Shown: in pieces, positions 42,461 through 53,451 of the stretch
Numbering within the stretch: the first letter of the stretch is position 1
Layout: every line of letters begins with the position of its first letter
From: Phytophthora hibernalis
Lineage: Eukaryota; Oomycota; Peronosporomycetes; Peronosporales; Peronosporaceae
Length of the DNA: 64,000 nucleotides
NCBI GenBank assembly: GCA_012656075.1
Contig: JAAKBF010000009.1
Coordinates: 434,001 to 498,000, forward strand
Reading direction: 5' to 3'
The notes under the pieces: model-generated
Told to the model about the DNA's origin: nothing
Databases searched by the model: none
Seen by the model: only the letters and a program-made list of their open reading frames with translations
Program-made: the position numbers and the translations under genes

Positions 42461-44691
42461 GTGTCCGCTTTGGTATCGCAACGCGTCTCTCCAGTCCAAG
42501 TCAGTTCTTCCTCAAATTCGTTCAACTCTCCGCCGGCTTCGTTCGTTGCCGTCGGAGCTCAATCAAGCCGAGCAGTCCTCAGTACTCGCTCGGCCTCTTT
42601 CAATTTTGCTTCATCGAAAGCAGTTCCAATCTCGATGGTGTCTTCGCACACGAACCTTGTTTCTAACGGCGATAACCCAGTGGACACACCAGTACATGAC
42701 GTTCGTCATGGTGTGTGCAATTCCTCCAAAACCAAACTGGTCACTCTGTCACGAAGTACCGCTAACGTAATTGTGGATCGTTTAGAAGAAGATCTGCTAC
42801 TTGAGGAGTCCCGCCAATCGGCCGGACGCCGCAAGATCGGGTTTCAGTGCACGTCGGGATCAACGAAGGCTTCGAGTGGCCTCGACGAAGTGGCACGAGC
42901 CTCACTATCGGACATCGTTCGTAGAAAGGAGCTAGGAATTGTCAACACGGTGCGCTGGTATCGACACGAAACTAAGAACGACAGTCGGCCAAACAAGGCT
43001 CTCGTTCCGGAGCGCCTGACGTTTCTTTTAGACGGATATCCTCATCTCTCGCATCTTGTGGAGATCGCAACACACGGCATCACTCCCACGTGGCTCGAGA
43101 AGACACACCAAACTCGCCCACCACCAAAGAATCACCAATCTTTTGTTCGTCACCTAAATGCAGCCCTACGAAGCATTCGCAGTGGTCACGAGGCTGGCAG
43201 ATTTCTAGTGGTGGATGCTGATTTACTGGACCAGTGGTCGAACGTACACTGTAGTCCATTCGGCGCTGTCGAGAAGAATGACGTTGACCCGCTCATCGAA
43301 GTGCGATTAATCCACGATCTCTCCTTTCCAGCGGGTGAATCTACGAACGATCTCCTCGATAAAACGTGCCTGAGTACCTGTATGTCACTGTGCTTGCCGC
43401 AAGAATCGAAGCTTTGGCGACAGCACACCCAAACCGTACAATTCGAATCCTAAAGGGGACGTGAAGGGCGCATACCGGCATCTGATGACCCACGCAAGTC
43501 ACGTCCACCAAATGGCTGGCTTGATTCCAGAGATCAACGCGCTAGTTATCGATCTTGCCGCTCCTATCGGATGGTCCGGCTCACCGAAATTCTATGGTGT
43601 ATTCGGACGGGCAATCTCTTGGCTTGTTTCTCAAAATTCGCCAGCTACAGTAGCGGATTCTCGAGATCAAACTCAGTTTTTGGATATGAGTGGGTTGACG
43701 ACAACGTCATGATCGAGATCGACGCTGGAGACAGGCTCCAGATAGCCGAAGCTACACTACGGCAGCGATCCTGGGCCCCCGCTCCATCAACGAAGCCAAG
43801 TTTTCGCTATGGGAAACCCGCATAACCGTCTTGGGTCTTACCTGGGATTCCATAAATCGTACGCTGTCGATCCCGCAAAACAAGATCGTCAAAGGCATCA
43901 AGCGCATTAAAAGCCTCCTAGACCAGGGTAAGGCCACGCGCAATGAGCTCCTCAAAGTTCTCGGCAGTTTGAGATACATCACAACATGCCTTCGTAGTGC
44001 CCAATCCTTCGTTCAGCAACTTCAGTCTTCTGCAACGCGATGGCCCCGATACGGCCGTCGTCAACTGCCAGTTGAGGTAATCTCAGATCTACACTGGTTC
44101 CGGTACATCCTGATGTATGGGCATCTGTCCGAGTTGCCGCTGAGTATGTTCGGCTCGACACCGGAGCCATACATTCACATCTATATGGACGCGTCAGACA
44201 TGGGTCTGGCGGTACTGAGCCCTTCGTGCAATGAATTCATCCAACTACGATTTGACAGCGAGAAAATTGAGGGTATCAAGTCTGGATCCTTCTCAATTAA
44301 TGTGAGAAAGCACCTGTGCATCGCGCTCGCTACGTGGACATGGGGAGCGCAGTGGTCCACAATGACGCCATCAACAACGCCTCACATCCGCTGCTGGAGC
44401 GACAACGTGTCCGCCGTATCTTGGTTCAACCGACTGTCAAGCCCCTGCCCGGAAGCTCAAGAAATAAACCAGGCAATCGGGCTTGGAGAGGCCGTGTTCA
44501 ACATCCGGGTATCGGCTGCTCACTTGCCCGGAGCCACAAATCGAATGGCCGATGCAGCTTCCAGGGCCTGGAGCGAGCCCCATACATCTATTTGGTCTAA
44601 CTTCTCGTCATCTTGGTCGCAGGTCCCAGTTCCACCCGCATGGAGAAAAATTTACAAAACATTCTCTTCAAACTGCAGTCCCGGTCTCTGA
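42461..44691 (+). pseudogene. DIRS reverse transcriptase and RNase H, frameshifted
   Basis: 42461-43453: linker and RT front (NVHCSPFGAVEKNDVDPLIE, VRLIHDLSFPAGESTNDLL). 43446-43640: PKGDVKGAYRHLMTHASHVH with the first catalytic Asp and IDLAAPIGWSGSPKFYGVFG. 43680-43730: FGYEWVDDNVMIEID with the catalytic Asp pair. 43831-44691 (286 residues open): thumb, then RNase H (EPYIHIYMDASDMGLAVLSP, CWSDNVSAVSWFNRLSSPCP, SAAHLPGATNRMADAASRAW). Only about four frame breaks, so decay is recent compared with 19455-22646. Confidence 0.8.
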
Positions 44692-45700
44692 CCGCGTCGT
44701 CAGCCGCAAAATATGCCGGGGCTTTGCAGCAGTGGACAGCCTGGTGCAAGTTCATGAAGTTTTCCCCGTGGCTCTCAAATGATCGCGATCGACAATCGTA
44801 CCAACTCGCATTATTCGCAGTGTTCTGCTGGCGATACGGTTTTGGATTCACAGGACAAGGAAATTCCGCGTCGACCATCCTCTCCAAAGTCAGCCACATT
44901 TCGTGGAATCATCAGCTCAAGCGCGGATTCAGTGTCGGCCTCCTGCCTGGGCACAAGTTTGCCATCACAGGCGTGCGAGGACAGGATCGACCGTCAGCAA
45001 GAAAGCACCCAATCACGGTACCGATCCCGCGCGCTCCACCGCCATCTCAACTTCAGTAACACCCACGACCGGGTCTTGTGGGGCGCTACGGTTATGGGTT
45101 ACTTCTATCTGCTCCGGCGTTCCGAATATCTCGCAAAAGGAAAAATTCTCAACCGTACGCCATCACACGAGATGATATAGTTATGCTGGACGACAGAGAC
45201 AAACCATGCACGATATTGAGCAAAGCCGCGAAAGTCACGATTCGATTCCGCGGAAGCAAAAGTGATCAATTTGGTGAAGGCACTACGAGAACACTGGCTC
45301 GATCAGGATCACCGTGGTGTTGCCCAGTCCAAGCGGCTTTCTATCCAGACACCACGAAGCCTTAGGGACTCCTGCAAACTCACTGCTCTGTCAGGTCTCC
45401 ATCAACAACAAACTTCAAGTCGATGACGTCGTTGCAGCAGTGAGACGAACGGTAATATCAATCGGCGGCGATCCAAATCGTTTTGGTTCGCATTCTCTAC
45501 GTAGTGGCGGAGCAACAGCCTTGTTCAACGCAGGTGGGGATACCTTGGCAATCAAAAGTTCGGCCGGTGGAAGTCGGACGCCGCGGAGCGATACGTAGTG
45601 CTCAAGTCCGACATCACAACATCACTTGCACGGAAGATGCTCGGTGGCCTCTCTCAGCAGCACTCAAACGGGGCAACCCGCCATTCCACTCCCTGGCAGC
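44613..45700 (+). pseudogene. DIRS tyrosine recombinase, catalytic residues present
   Basis: The N-terminal SAM-like part reads RSLTASSAAKYAGALQQWTA (44680-44740). The catalytic domain has GYFYLLRRSEYLA with the box I Arg (45115-45120), FGSHSLRSGGATALFNAG with the His-x-x-Arg (45491-45502), and FGRWKSDAAERYVVL with the nucleophilic Tyr (45592-45594). The enzyme would integrate the circular cDNA. Four frame changes break the frame, but none of the catalytic residues is lost. Confidence 0.8.
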
Positions 45701-45777
45701 GGGGCTGCTAATCAATTTCACCGTCGATGCCACCGTGTGGCACGATCCCCAGCACGTCTTGAAGAAATGGAGGGATT

Positions 45778-46740
45778 CGACTCGGCGAGAAACGCCATTT
45801 TACTTAGTGCACGGTTGGGATGCCCAGTCAACGCTTAAATCGATGAATTCCTCCATTCGCCAAGTCTCGAAGGTCTCAGCAAAACAAACTACCTCAGCGA
45901 AAGCCACGGAATGGCACCGAGAAGCAACCGACAGCGGGAAATAGAGGTCAAGCTATCCTATGAGTACCAGCTGAAAGAAACGGGTCGGTGAGCAAATGAA
46001 CACAACGACTCGCTGAGACGAGGCGGGCAGAAAGTCATACCGAATGCCTCGACGAGCGATGGAACAGCTGAGGCAAACAATAGCGACGGACTCACCGATA
46101 CAAAACAGTCTCTGTTCAAGGTTGGAGATCAAGTCTGGCTGTTCATGGAGCGAATTAAATCTGGCCTGAAGAAGAAGCTGGTCCATCGGTTGCACGGTCC
46201 GTTCCGGATCAAGCAGAAGATCGAGGAGTTCGCCTACGAGCTGGAGTGCCACACAAGAGCGGCTACCAGTTATATCCAGTTGTCCACCTGTCCAGACTGA
46301 CGAAAGTGACCGGACTCGGCAAAAGTCTACGGCTTCGCTAGTCAAGGGACTCGACGTAATAGATCGATTGGACTTCGACGAGGAACTGCTGCCAGAAGAC
46401 AGTTGGGAACCAGACGAGCGGACTGGGCGATATGAAGTCGAAGCCATCCTTAAGGACGAAATGCCACTCTCGACGAGTACGGACCGAGCCCAGCGTCGAT
46501 TTTCGGTAAAATGGGTGGGCTATGACGAACCCAGGTGGGGACCACTGTCGAATTTATCGTGTGGGGTCTTCTCTTCGACTACCTTCAACAAAAGAAACGT
46601 GAAAACCGTCTGCAAATGGTGTACGTTGCAGACGAGTGGTAAAAGCTATTGCATATGACAAATTACCACCGACCTGTGAAGACAAGCAGGAAGGTCGAGT
46701 GAGCGGAAGCTACTGTGTCAAGTTATATTTTTGATATTAC
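45778..46740 (+). pseudogene. Gypsy integrase C-terminus and chromodomain
   Basis: TRRETPFYLVHGWDAQSTLK resumes the integrase interrupted at about 40090. LFKVGDQVWLFMERIKSGLK (46112-46171) is the SH3-like DNA-binding end. RYEVEAILKDEMPLSTSTDR and RRFSVKWVGYDEPRWGP (46429-46545) form a chromodomain, which in chromoviruses tethers integration to marked chromatin. The frame changes around it; the end of the ORF is at about 46660. Confidence 0.75.
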
Positions 46741-46869
46741 GAAATGGATGAGTACGGACTATATGAAGAAAAATAACTTCCAAGACTCATCGAAAAACTG
46801 CCACTGGCCGAGGTTGGAGTCTCAGCGAAACAAAGAAGACACTCAGCGAAACGACCACTTAGACCTCGT

Positions 46870-49800
46870 CGAAAATGTTTCGAAAATGTGAAGACCGATA
46901 CGATTGGCCGGAGGCTGAGCACTCGTCACAAGCAGAAGGCTCTGACTCGTTGGGATCGGTGTCCTCCCGCAAAGCTCTCTCGACTTCGCCGAGGAGAAGT
47001 CCCCAGGAGCAAACACTGAAAACTCTGGGTTGCTCGGACAGAAGCACGTGTTGTATGGGTATAACTCTGGGCGAGTCACCCACCACGCTCACTAGGGCTC
47101 TTGAATGTCTAAATTCTTGATCCCGGCGAGCCAATCCGAACGAGTTGGGAACATTGGCTGGTTAAGCAACGTGAACGTGGGAACGGTAGGCTCGAAATAG
47201 AGCTCAGAATCGAGACTCGGCGAAGGACTTTGAGCTGAGCGAGAGTTGACCGCAGTCCGAAGCGCTCCTCGTAAAACTTCATGATGACCCGCAACAGATC
47301 GCCTCGACGCTTACGCTCAAGCATGTACCCCGCCCATAACTCGTAAATGTCGGCAGAATCCAACGCGGGCGAGTCGGGATTCATGTCTGGGTGTAAACCC
47401 GACGAGACACTTGAATCCACGATCCAGTCATTCCTCTCCCAGAGAGCCACGAAGACCTTGGTACGGGAATCGTTTAGTTGCGACTTGTCGAATTCCCGAC
47501 TGTCGCCTAGGAAAACGAGCCCAGGCGTCGCAAACGATCACCAAAGAAGTCGTCGATTTCGCCGACTTCTTCTTGAATGCAGACGCTGGCGGGCCGCATC
47601 GATCTCGGTCGCCGGGACAAAATTGGAGTCTCCGGGAACTTGGCGAGGACTTGTTGGCATGGATGCGACGGATTGAACACATCCATCCATTTCGGAAGTC
47701 CGTCGAGAGTAGTCGGTGTCGGCGCGACGCTGGACTTGCCCCTGACATCCTGCATCTTGACCGGAGAACGACACGCCAACATTTTCGCCCAGCAACGAGC
47801 GGACCCATAGTGAAAGAACTCCACGTTGCGAGTCTGGCGCATTGAGGGCGTCCCCGAGTCTACCGCCCAATCCCCTGTTCCGCACGAGCGCGCAGTGTCG
47901 CTATTGGCAGCGTCAACGGGGCCGGCAATTCCACTGCGCCAGGAGTCGTCGAAGGCTGACTCCGCTAAGGAACGCTTGAGGCCTTCTTGGACGACTTCGA
48001 CTAGTGTGAACCTGTCGAACGCTTATTAAAAGCCGGCGCCTTGTCTTTCGCAGACGAATTAGCGACAGGTGCAACTTCCCGGGTCGTCTTAGGTTTCGAG
48101 GCCTTGGGTTTGGCTGTCTGGGTGGCCGGAACAAGCTGGCTCGACGACTTGGAGCCAGAACCATCAACTATCGACGAGCTATTGGCCTTCTTGATGGCCC
48201 GGCGAGAAGACTTGGAGGTAGCTCGCTTCTTCGACGAGCCCTTCGATGAAGGAGCCGGCGCCCTCCCTCGTTTGACGGAATGTGGATCTTTTCGCCGAGC
48301 ATCAGCATAGCTATGCAGCTTGCCGTGTGGAGGCGCCCGATCCGAGAGAATCACTGTGCTAGTCCTCACAGGACAACTGTCTTCAGCCTCGATGTCCATA
48401 AAGAAATCTCTACGAGAAAGTCCGCTCGACGAGCTCACAGGAGAGCCAACAGGCGAAGGCTGGAGAGTAAGCAGCGAATCGCTGGCTTGACTCGACGAGA
48501 GGCCAAGCTCAACTTCACCAGATGGGACGAACCCGGCCACCTTCGACAAGACCGACGCATGGGAATCGTCCAAAGCATCTTCGTCAGGGACGTCTAATTT
48601 CGGCGAGCACAGCCTGAGTGATGCAAGCAGCATTCTTGGCTGCTGCTCGGGAAGGACGACGTCGGGATGAGCCGAGAGGAGGCACATTGGGGTTGGTCGC
48701 GCCCGGGATGGAAACGACGGAGCTCAGCGAGGGGTTACCACAGAAGTAGACGAACTCGACTAGACCGCTACCGAAGCCGACTCTATCGATAAGTCGGTGG
48801 CTGCCCCGAATCCCGATACTGGACTCGGCGAAGAACTCATAGGGCCGAGCGAAGAACCCGTGGACAGAGACAAACTCGCCAGCACGGCCTCCGAACTCGC
48901 CAAGTCCGGGTCAGCAGAGCTAGAAGAGTCCGCCCCAAGATCGGCCGACTCGTCGACTTGAACCTTGGCCTCATCGACTTCGACCGGAGTCTCGACGTGA
49001 GTAGGACTCATCGAGTGTCGCTGAGGGCGATAACCGCTAGAACAGGCGCGGCCAAAACCAGCCGCCTGAGAGAGAAAACAACGCCGCCCTAGAATAGGCA
49101 GCGAAGACGCATGCTGGACGACCACGTCTGCCCGGAGCAATGTCGTCGATGAGCCGAAACCCTCCTCGCCAGGAACGGCGTGCTCAAACTCGCCGCGAGC
49201 AACGCTCTTAGACCGACTCCGCCGTGGCGCGGCCGCAGTCGGATTCGCTGGGCTGGAATACCGACGGAGGCGCTCGGCCGGAGTCAGTGTCTTCAGTGGT
49301 GCGCTCCTGAGCTGGGAAAGCGAGCGGTGTCTCCGGCGACGTGAAGCCGACTTGGACCGCTTGTGACGCGAATTGTTTGACGAAGGCCCAGATAAAACCG
49401 CGGAGCGAGAAGGTGAAACTACAAGCGCTGCACTTACCGAGGTACCGTTAGCCGAGCTCGCCGAGGTCGCAATAGCTGAGCCTGAAGATAACTCGCTCAA
49501 AAGCTTGCTGGGCGGAGCGAGGGTAACCGCGCAGGGCCGGCGCGAAGAAGGAAGCTCAAGTGACTCTTGGAATTGCTCAGTGAGGAGCCGACAGATGCGT
49601 GCATTAATTGGGAGGTCTCGGGGATTCAACCCCGGGACATTCACGCCACTCAGAGCAGCGACGGCAAAAGGCGGGTCGTATACTGGGTAACGATTGCGGT
49701 GAGCTATAATACGCAGAACAGTGTCCCTGCAACGACTCGACAGCTTGGCGAGCTTCTCGGAGAGCATCGTCACCGCCTGAGCAAAGCTGGACCGTGGCCT

Positions 49801-50343
49801 CTTGGAGCTGGCGATAATACGAAGTAGCCACCCCGTGAAGAATGGTGTGCTCCGTTTTGATTTCGATGATCTTATGATCAAGCTCCGGTCGCGATTCTCG
49901 AGCTCGGCTTGGAGCTTCTGGATGGTCGCCTCGGCAGCGTGAGTCCTCTCGCTCTGCTGAGCGATGGTGGCTTGGGATTCCGCCTTGTGCTAAGCGATCG
50001 TCTTGTTGAACGACTCCGCTAGCTCAGTCGTGCGCAAAGAACCCAAGCGATAAATCTCCAACTCTTTTGTGAGGGTGCCCAGCTTGTGGTACAAAGAAGC
50101 CGACTCAGCGATCGCCGACTCGATTCGCTTGTAACGAGCAGAAGCCACTCGCTTAGACTTGGCGAGCTTGGTCCGAAGCTCGGCGACCTCGGCAGACACA
50201 TTTGGAAGAGGTACAACATCGCGCTGCAACGCAGCCAGGATGGAAGCTGGCGATGTTGCCCCGAGGATAGTCTGGCGAGTTGAGGCGTCGTCGGGAGAGG
50301 AGAGTTGTTCATCAGGAACGAGACCAGCTGAGCGAGAGAATCG
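46870..50343 (-). pseudogene. Gypsy gag-region ORFs (coiled coil, Ser/Arg-rich), minus strand
   Basis: From high to low: one frame runs 50343-48760 with a single stop at about 49990. It begins EQLSSPDDASTRQTILGATS, has a coiled coil (VAELRTKLAKSKRVASARYK; TIQKLQAELENRDRSL), then NVPGLNPRDLPINARICRLL and a Ser/Arg block (KRSKSASRRRRHRSLSQLRS). 48001-48687 is a Lys/Ser-rich, acidic-start segment. 47109-47845 gives capsid-like text (TLDGLPKWMDVFNPSHPCQQ; LLRVIMKFYEERFGLRSTLA). Together they look like the extended Gag of a gypsy family; the LTR is 50818-51258. Pol of this orientation is absent. Confidence 0.6.
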
Positions 50344-50656
50344 TCAGGCTGTGTCTGCTCTTTCTCCTGCTGATCGAGAGCTCGACGTATCCCAGCGAGG
50401 CCAGCGAAATCTATATTTTGGGTGACCCTACACTAGGAGTGTCTAAGTTAGACCAGTGGGTACATCGCACTCAAGAAGATCACGAGGGTACATCATCAAG
50501 CCGCCGATTGGACACATCGCACTCAACAGGGAACGGACTTAAACGGGAACCGCACTTAGCCGGACTCAGCGTAGACGGCGATAATCGACTCGGCGAAAGG
50601 CGACTTGGTGAGAATATGCCTCGAGAAAGATATTCCAACTGGGGAGATAAATCAGG

Positions 50657-50783
50657 ATCTGAGCGAAGAGTCATCAAGAGTTAGTAAACAGCTCCACACC
50701 AAGGGGCGGAGCTGAGCGAAGAGTCGTCAAGAGGTAGGTAAACAGCTCCACACCAAGGGGCGGAGCTGAGCGAAGAGTCGTAG
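50657..50783. repeat. 54-bp tandem repeat, about 2.4 copies
   Basis: AAACAGCTCCACACC begins at 50686 and again at 50740 (period 54). The preceding 29 bases are a diverged partial copy (CTGAGCGAAGAGTCATCAAG). The array lies in the leader between LTR and gag. Confidence 0.85.
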
Positions 50784-50817
50784 GGAGATCCGTAACGACT
50801 CCATTTCATTAGATATT

Positions 50818-51258
50818 TGTATAGGACTTATAGAAGGGAGAGTCCAAAGTGACTCTCCAAAAGATATAGAGATAACAATCAGAGCAGAATATTCTAAGTT
50901 CAAGAACAGCGTACACTTTTCCGGTAAGTCCCTGCGCGGGCTGGGATATGTCTGCCGTCGTTCCCCGAGAAGCATAGCTTGTAGGGGCCGTCTGGTAGCG
51001 CCAAGAGATCAAGGTCGGCCCGGGGTGGTCACTTCTACCAAGCGAAGACAAGTCTCGTTGAATCGACGATCCGGTGAGTCTGCACAACCCAGGACACCGT
51101 AACCTTCTAGCTGGGCGTAATCTTCGCCTGGTGCCCTGTAAAAGCGCTCGCGCGCTGTCGTCCATCTTTTGGTGGAAGGCATAGGGTTTAGAACGGAGAC
51201 TGCCCCGCTCAGGCGAGTCTCTGGATAGGTTAGAGCTTGGTACTCGTTGGGTACAACA
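50818..51258 (-). repeat. Gypsy LTR, same family as 29977-30413
   Basis: On the minus strand it starts TGTTGTACCCAACGAG (at 51258) and ends CCTATACA (at 50818), 441 bp. It shares several blocks with the plus-strand copy at 29977-30413. Gag-region ORFs follow downstream, so it serves as the 5' LTR. No second copy in this orientation lies in the window. Confidence 0.6.
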
Positions 51259-51286
51259 CTCAACTGGACCCCGGCTGGGCGAACCG

Positions 51287-51645
51287 CTAAGGGATCCGAC
51301 AGGAACCCTGCGCAAGCTCGACAACGCCAACCTGACTCGGTGAATTGTTGTACTGTTTCGTGGAAGCCGAACTAACGACGTTTTCTTCGAATTGCAATAC
51401 CACATCAGCGTCGATGGAACTCCCGGGACTGTGATCCCTATAGACAAACCGAGGATTCGATCTGTTGTCGGGCGACATCGATGGCGACCGGCTTCGCCGT
51501 GGCGAGCCCACAGCCCGGGTTGCCGCATCGATGGCTTCACCGAGAGCTGAGGCCTTGCCGTGAGGCTTGGCCGGCTTGGACTTCGACCGAGAGGTCTGAG
51601 TCTTAGAAGGTGCTTTCGCGCCGTGGCGTGTCTTTTTAGGGCATG
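51287..51645 (-). pseudogene. Basic Ser/Lys/Arg-rich ORF fragment beside the LTR
   Basis: The minus strand is open for over 100 residues: KKTRHGAKAPSKTQTSRSKS, KPAKPHGKASALGEAIDAAT and RAVGSPRRSRSPSMSPDNRS, then an acidic stretch. It is cut by a stop 30 bp before the LTR. The composition suits a gag N-terminus of another gypsy copy or a nuclear protein; undecided. Confidence 0.35.
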
Positions 51646-51990
51646 CTGCACGGGTCGATGTGGAGGCCAGGGGTACTTGGGGAAATGCAAATCACCCCGA
51701 AAGTGCAGCCAGCTGTGGCGCTCAACTGTCGATTGAATTCGACCGCGGGAAATGTTAGGAAACATCTTCTCGCTCCCGATTGGCTGATAAAGTCAAAGCC
51801 TAAGCGGGGAGGATGTAGTGGGCCACTAGAAAGAGTGGCGGGTTTACTCTTCCGAGATGGATACACATCGACCCCGCGCCACAAATGGTGTGGGACACAC
51901 CGTGGCCACGTCACCGACGTGCCACAGCCAACGGTTCGTTTTACATATACCGGTGGACAAACTATAGGTTACTTAGAAATTGTAATTTAA

Positions 51991-52572
51991 GGTACACCTA
52001 CAACTACACACGGTCTTTAAACTACGTTATTGTATCCACTTAGCCCCCGTAGACGAGGAGCTCGTGAACTGCCGTTCACTAAGAGTTTGTAAACTCTTGA
52101 ATCTACGCTTCCTCAAGCAAGGTGCTTGTGTGACCCAGGCTAGATACTAGAAAAGGGGCAAAGTTGGTGTTGGCGTAGATCTCGTGCACCAAATTCAACA
52201 TTACAACTTCAGGTTTTCGAGGTCTGAAATAGGAGATCTCAAATGTGGTAGTCAAAATGTGTCAAGGTATACAATTTGGCAGGGTATGATAGGGGTAGTA
52301 AGATTTTTGGCGGCAAACGATAGCATTAATGTAGGAATTTGAATTTGAAGTGAGGTACATTAATGTCAATTAGTCTATACTAACGCATCCTAATGCCCAT
52401 GCCCATCCAACTCCACTAATGCAATCGGAGGGTTTCGGCCGCACTTATGCCTGTAGCAAGGCGTCGGCCTAATACATCTGGACCGCTGCGATCTCCGAGG
52501 TGATCGTCGTCTCCTGATCATGTAACCACTGTCTCACATCCCGAGCTATGAAGTCTATAATGCGACTCCATC
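51991..52572. other. Spacer
   Basis: AT-rich in its first half, with repeated ATTAATGT words near 52320-52380. No gene or bounded repeat recognised. Confidence 0.5.
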
Positions 52573-52866
52573 ATGGCGAGTTCCGCAACAGTCCTGTTGT
52601 ACTCTCTCGGCTGCGTCGTCCAGCTGCTCACTGCCACCGCGTTCGCCGCTCGCCGGGCCCGTCAATACGCCCCTGTCAAGTTTTTCGCCTGCGGTGGCTT
52701 TCTCGTAGTGTGTTGTCGTATGACATCAGCGTGCCCCCCAGTATGTGGACTGGTTGCCAGTGTTGCGTCCTACAGCGCCGCAGGCCTTGTAGTAATCCCA
52801 ATTGCGTTGCACGTTAGTATTAATGTAGAGGTATATTGCATGTACCGAAATATAGTGACAGGTTAA
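52573..52866 (+). CDS. Small hydrophobic ORF, possibly a first exon
   Basis: 97 residues starting MASSATVLLYSLGCVVQLLT; two to three hydrophobic stretches (residues 4-24, 37-48, 58-84). The first 75 codons favour G/C at the third position like the intact genes. The end does not, and GTTAGT at about 52812 could be a splice donor. No signal for a known family; no downstream exon found. Confidence 0.3.
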   Translation: MASSATVLLYSLGCVVQLLTATAFAARRARQYAPVKFFACGGFLVVCCRMTSACPPVCGLVASVASYSAAGLVVIPIALHVSINVEVYCMYRNIVTG

Positions 52867-53299
52867 TAATAGGGGTGTTCAACCATAGTCAAATTGGGTC
52901 AATTCGCAGTCATTCACGCTTGGTAAGTCGGCACTTACAAATATTTCTCGATTTCAAAAGGAAAGACGCGTGTTAATCTACTGAAACCTAATACTTGTAT
53001 GGGGACCTGGTCCCTTTTTCTACATTGTATAATCATTCAAGTTGTCTTGAGGAGGGATGTCATCTTGCTACGAATCATGAAAGTCGGATATACCGGGAAA
53101 CTACACCCGAGCCTCACCCTTGAAAAAACGCTGAGAGCGGTGACACAGCCCTAAGCCGAGCTAGGTGTGACCGTGCTTGATCCTGGGTTTAAGCCCGCGT
53201 GCTGCGCACACGGATCTTTAAACTGCAGGCGTCGTTTCGGCTTGCCGAGCGAGTTGGCTTTCACCCCCTCTTTTTCAGGGGGATGGATGGTTTGTACCA
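52867..53299. other. Spacer left of mariner element 2
   Basis: No coding motif found. Confidence 0.5.
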
Positions 53300-53451
53300 C
53301 TACACCTTTGCCCATCCAAGTTCGCAGCAGTGTTTGGCAAAATGGTGTGAAGTAGCTAAAGTAACCCATAAAAGTAGAGATTATTTTCAGAAAAATAGGA
53401 TTCAGACCAATCTAGATTTAGTGAAGAGCAAGCTGGTGGTCAGTGGCAAAC

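Larger units (their letters stand above)
40096..45770 (+). mobile_element. DIRS-like retrotransposon inserted in gypsy integrase
   Basis: Both flanks are pieces of one gypsy integrase (LVYAINN on the left, TRRETPFYLVHGWDAQ on the right). Similar inverted ends occur just inside (TTTCTTCAAG-CGTG at 40098-40112 and, reversed, at 45749-45763). The order is ORF1, zinc-finger region, RT/RNase H, tyrosine recombinase. Exact ends are uncertain by about 30 bp. DIRS elements use a tyrosine recombinase in place of an integrase and normally make no target duplication. Confidence 0.75.
36720..46740 (+). mobile_element. Chromodomain Ty3/gypsy pol, split by a DIRS insertion
   Basis: RT (36720-37780), RNase H (38390-38700), linker (38900-39200), integrase (39290-40090), interruption by DIRS (about 40096-45770), resumption of the integrase C-terminus at about 45778 and a chromodomain (46368-46560). 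Gag and the 5' LTR are missing; Ser/Gly-repeat debris lies directly upstream. Confidence 0.8.

Noticed and set aside
50657..50783. Possible CRISPR-like array
   Set aside because: Continuous 54-bp tandem copies without unique spacers, in a eukaryotic retroelement leader.
50809..51765. 318-residue minus-strand ORF
   Set aside because: It runs straight through an LTR and a second frame with better gag-like composition, so it is a chance opening.
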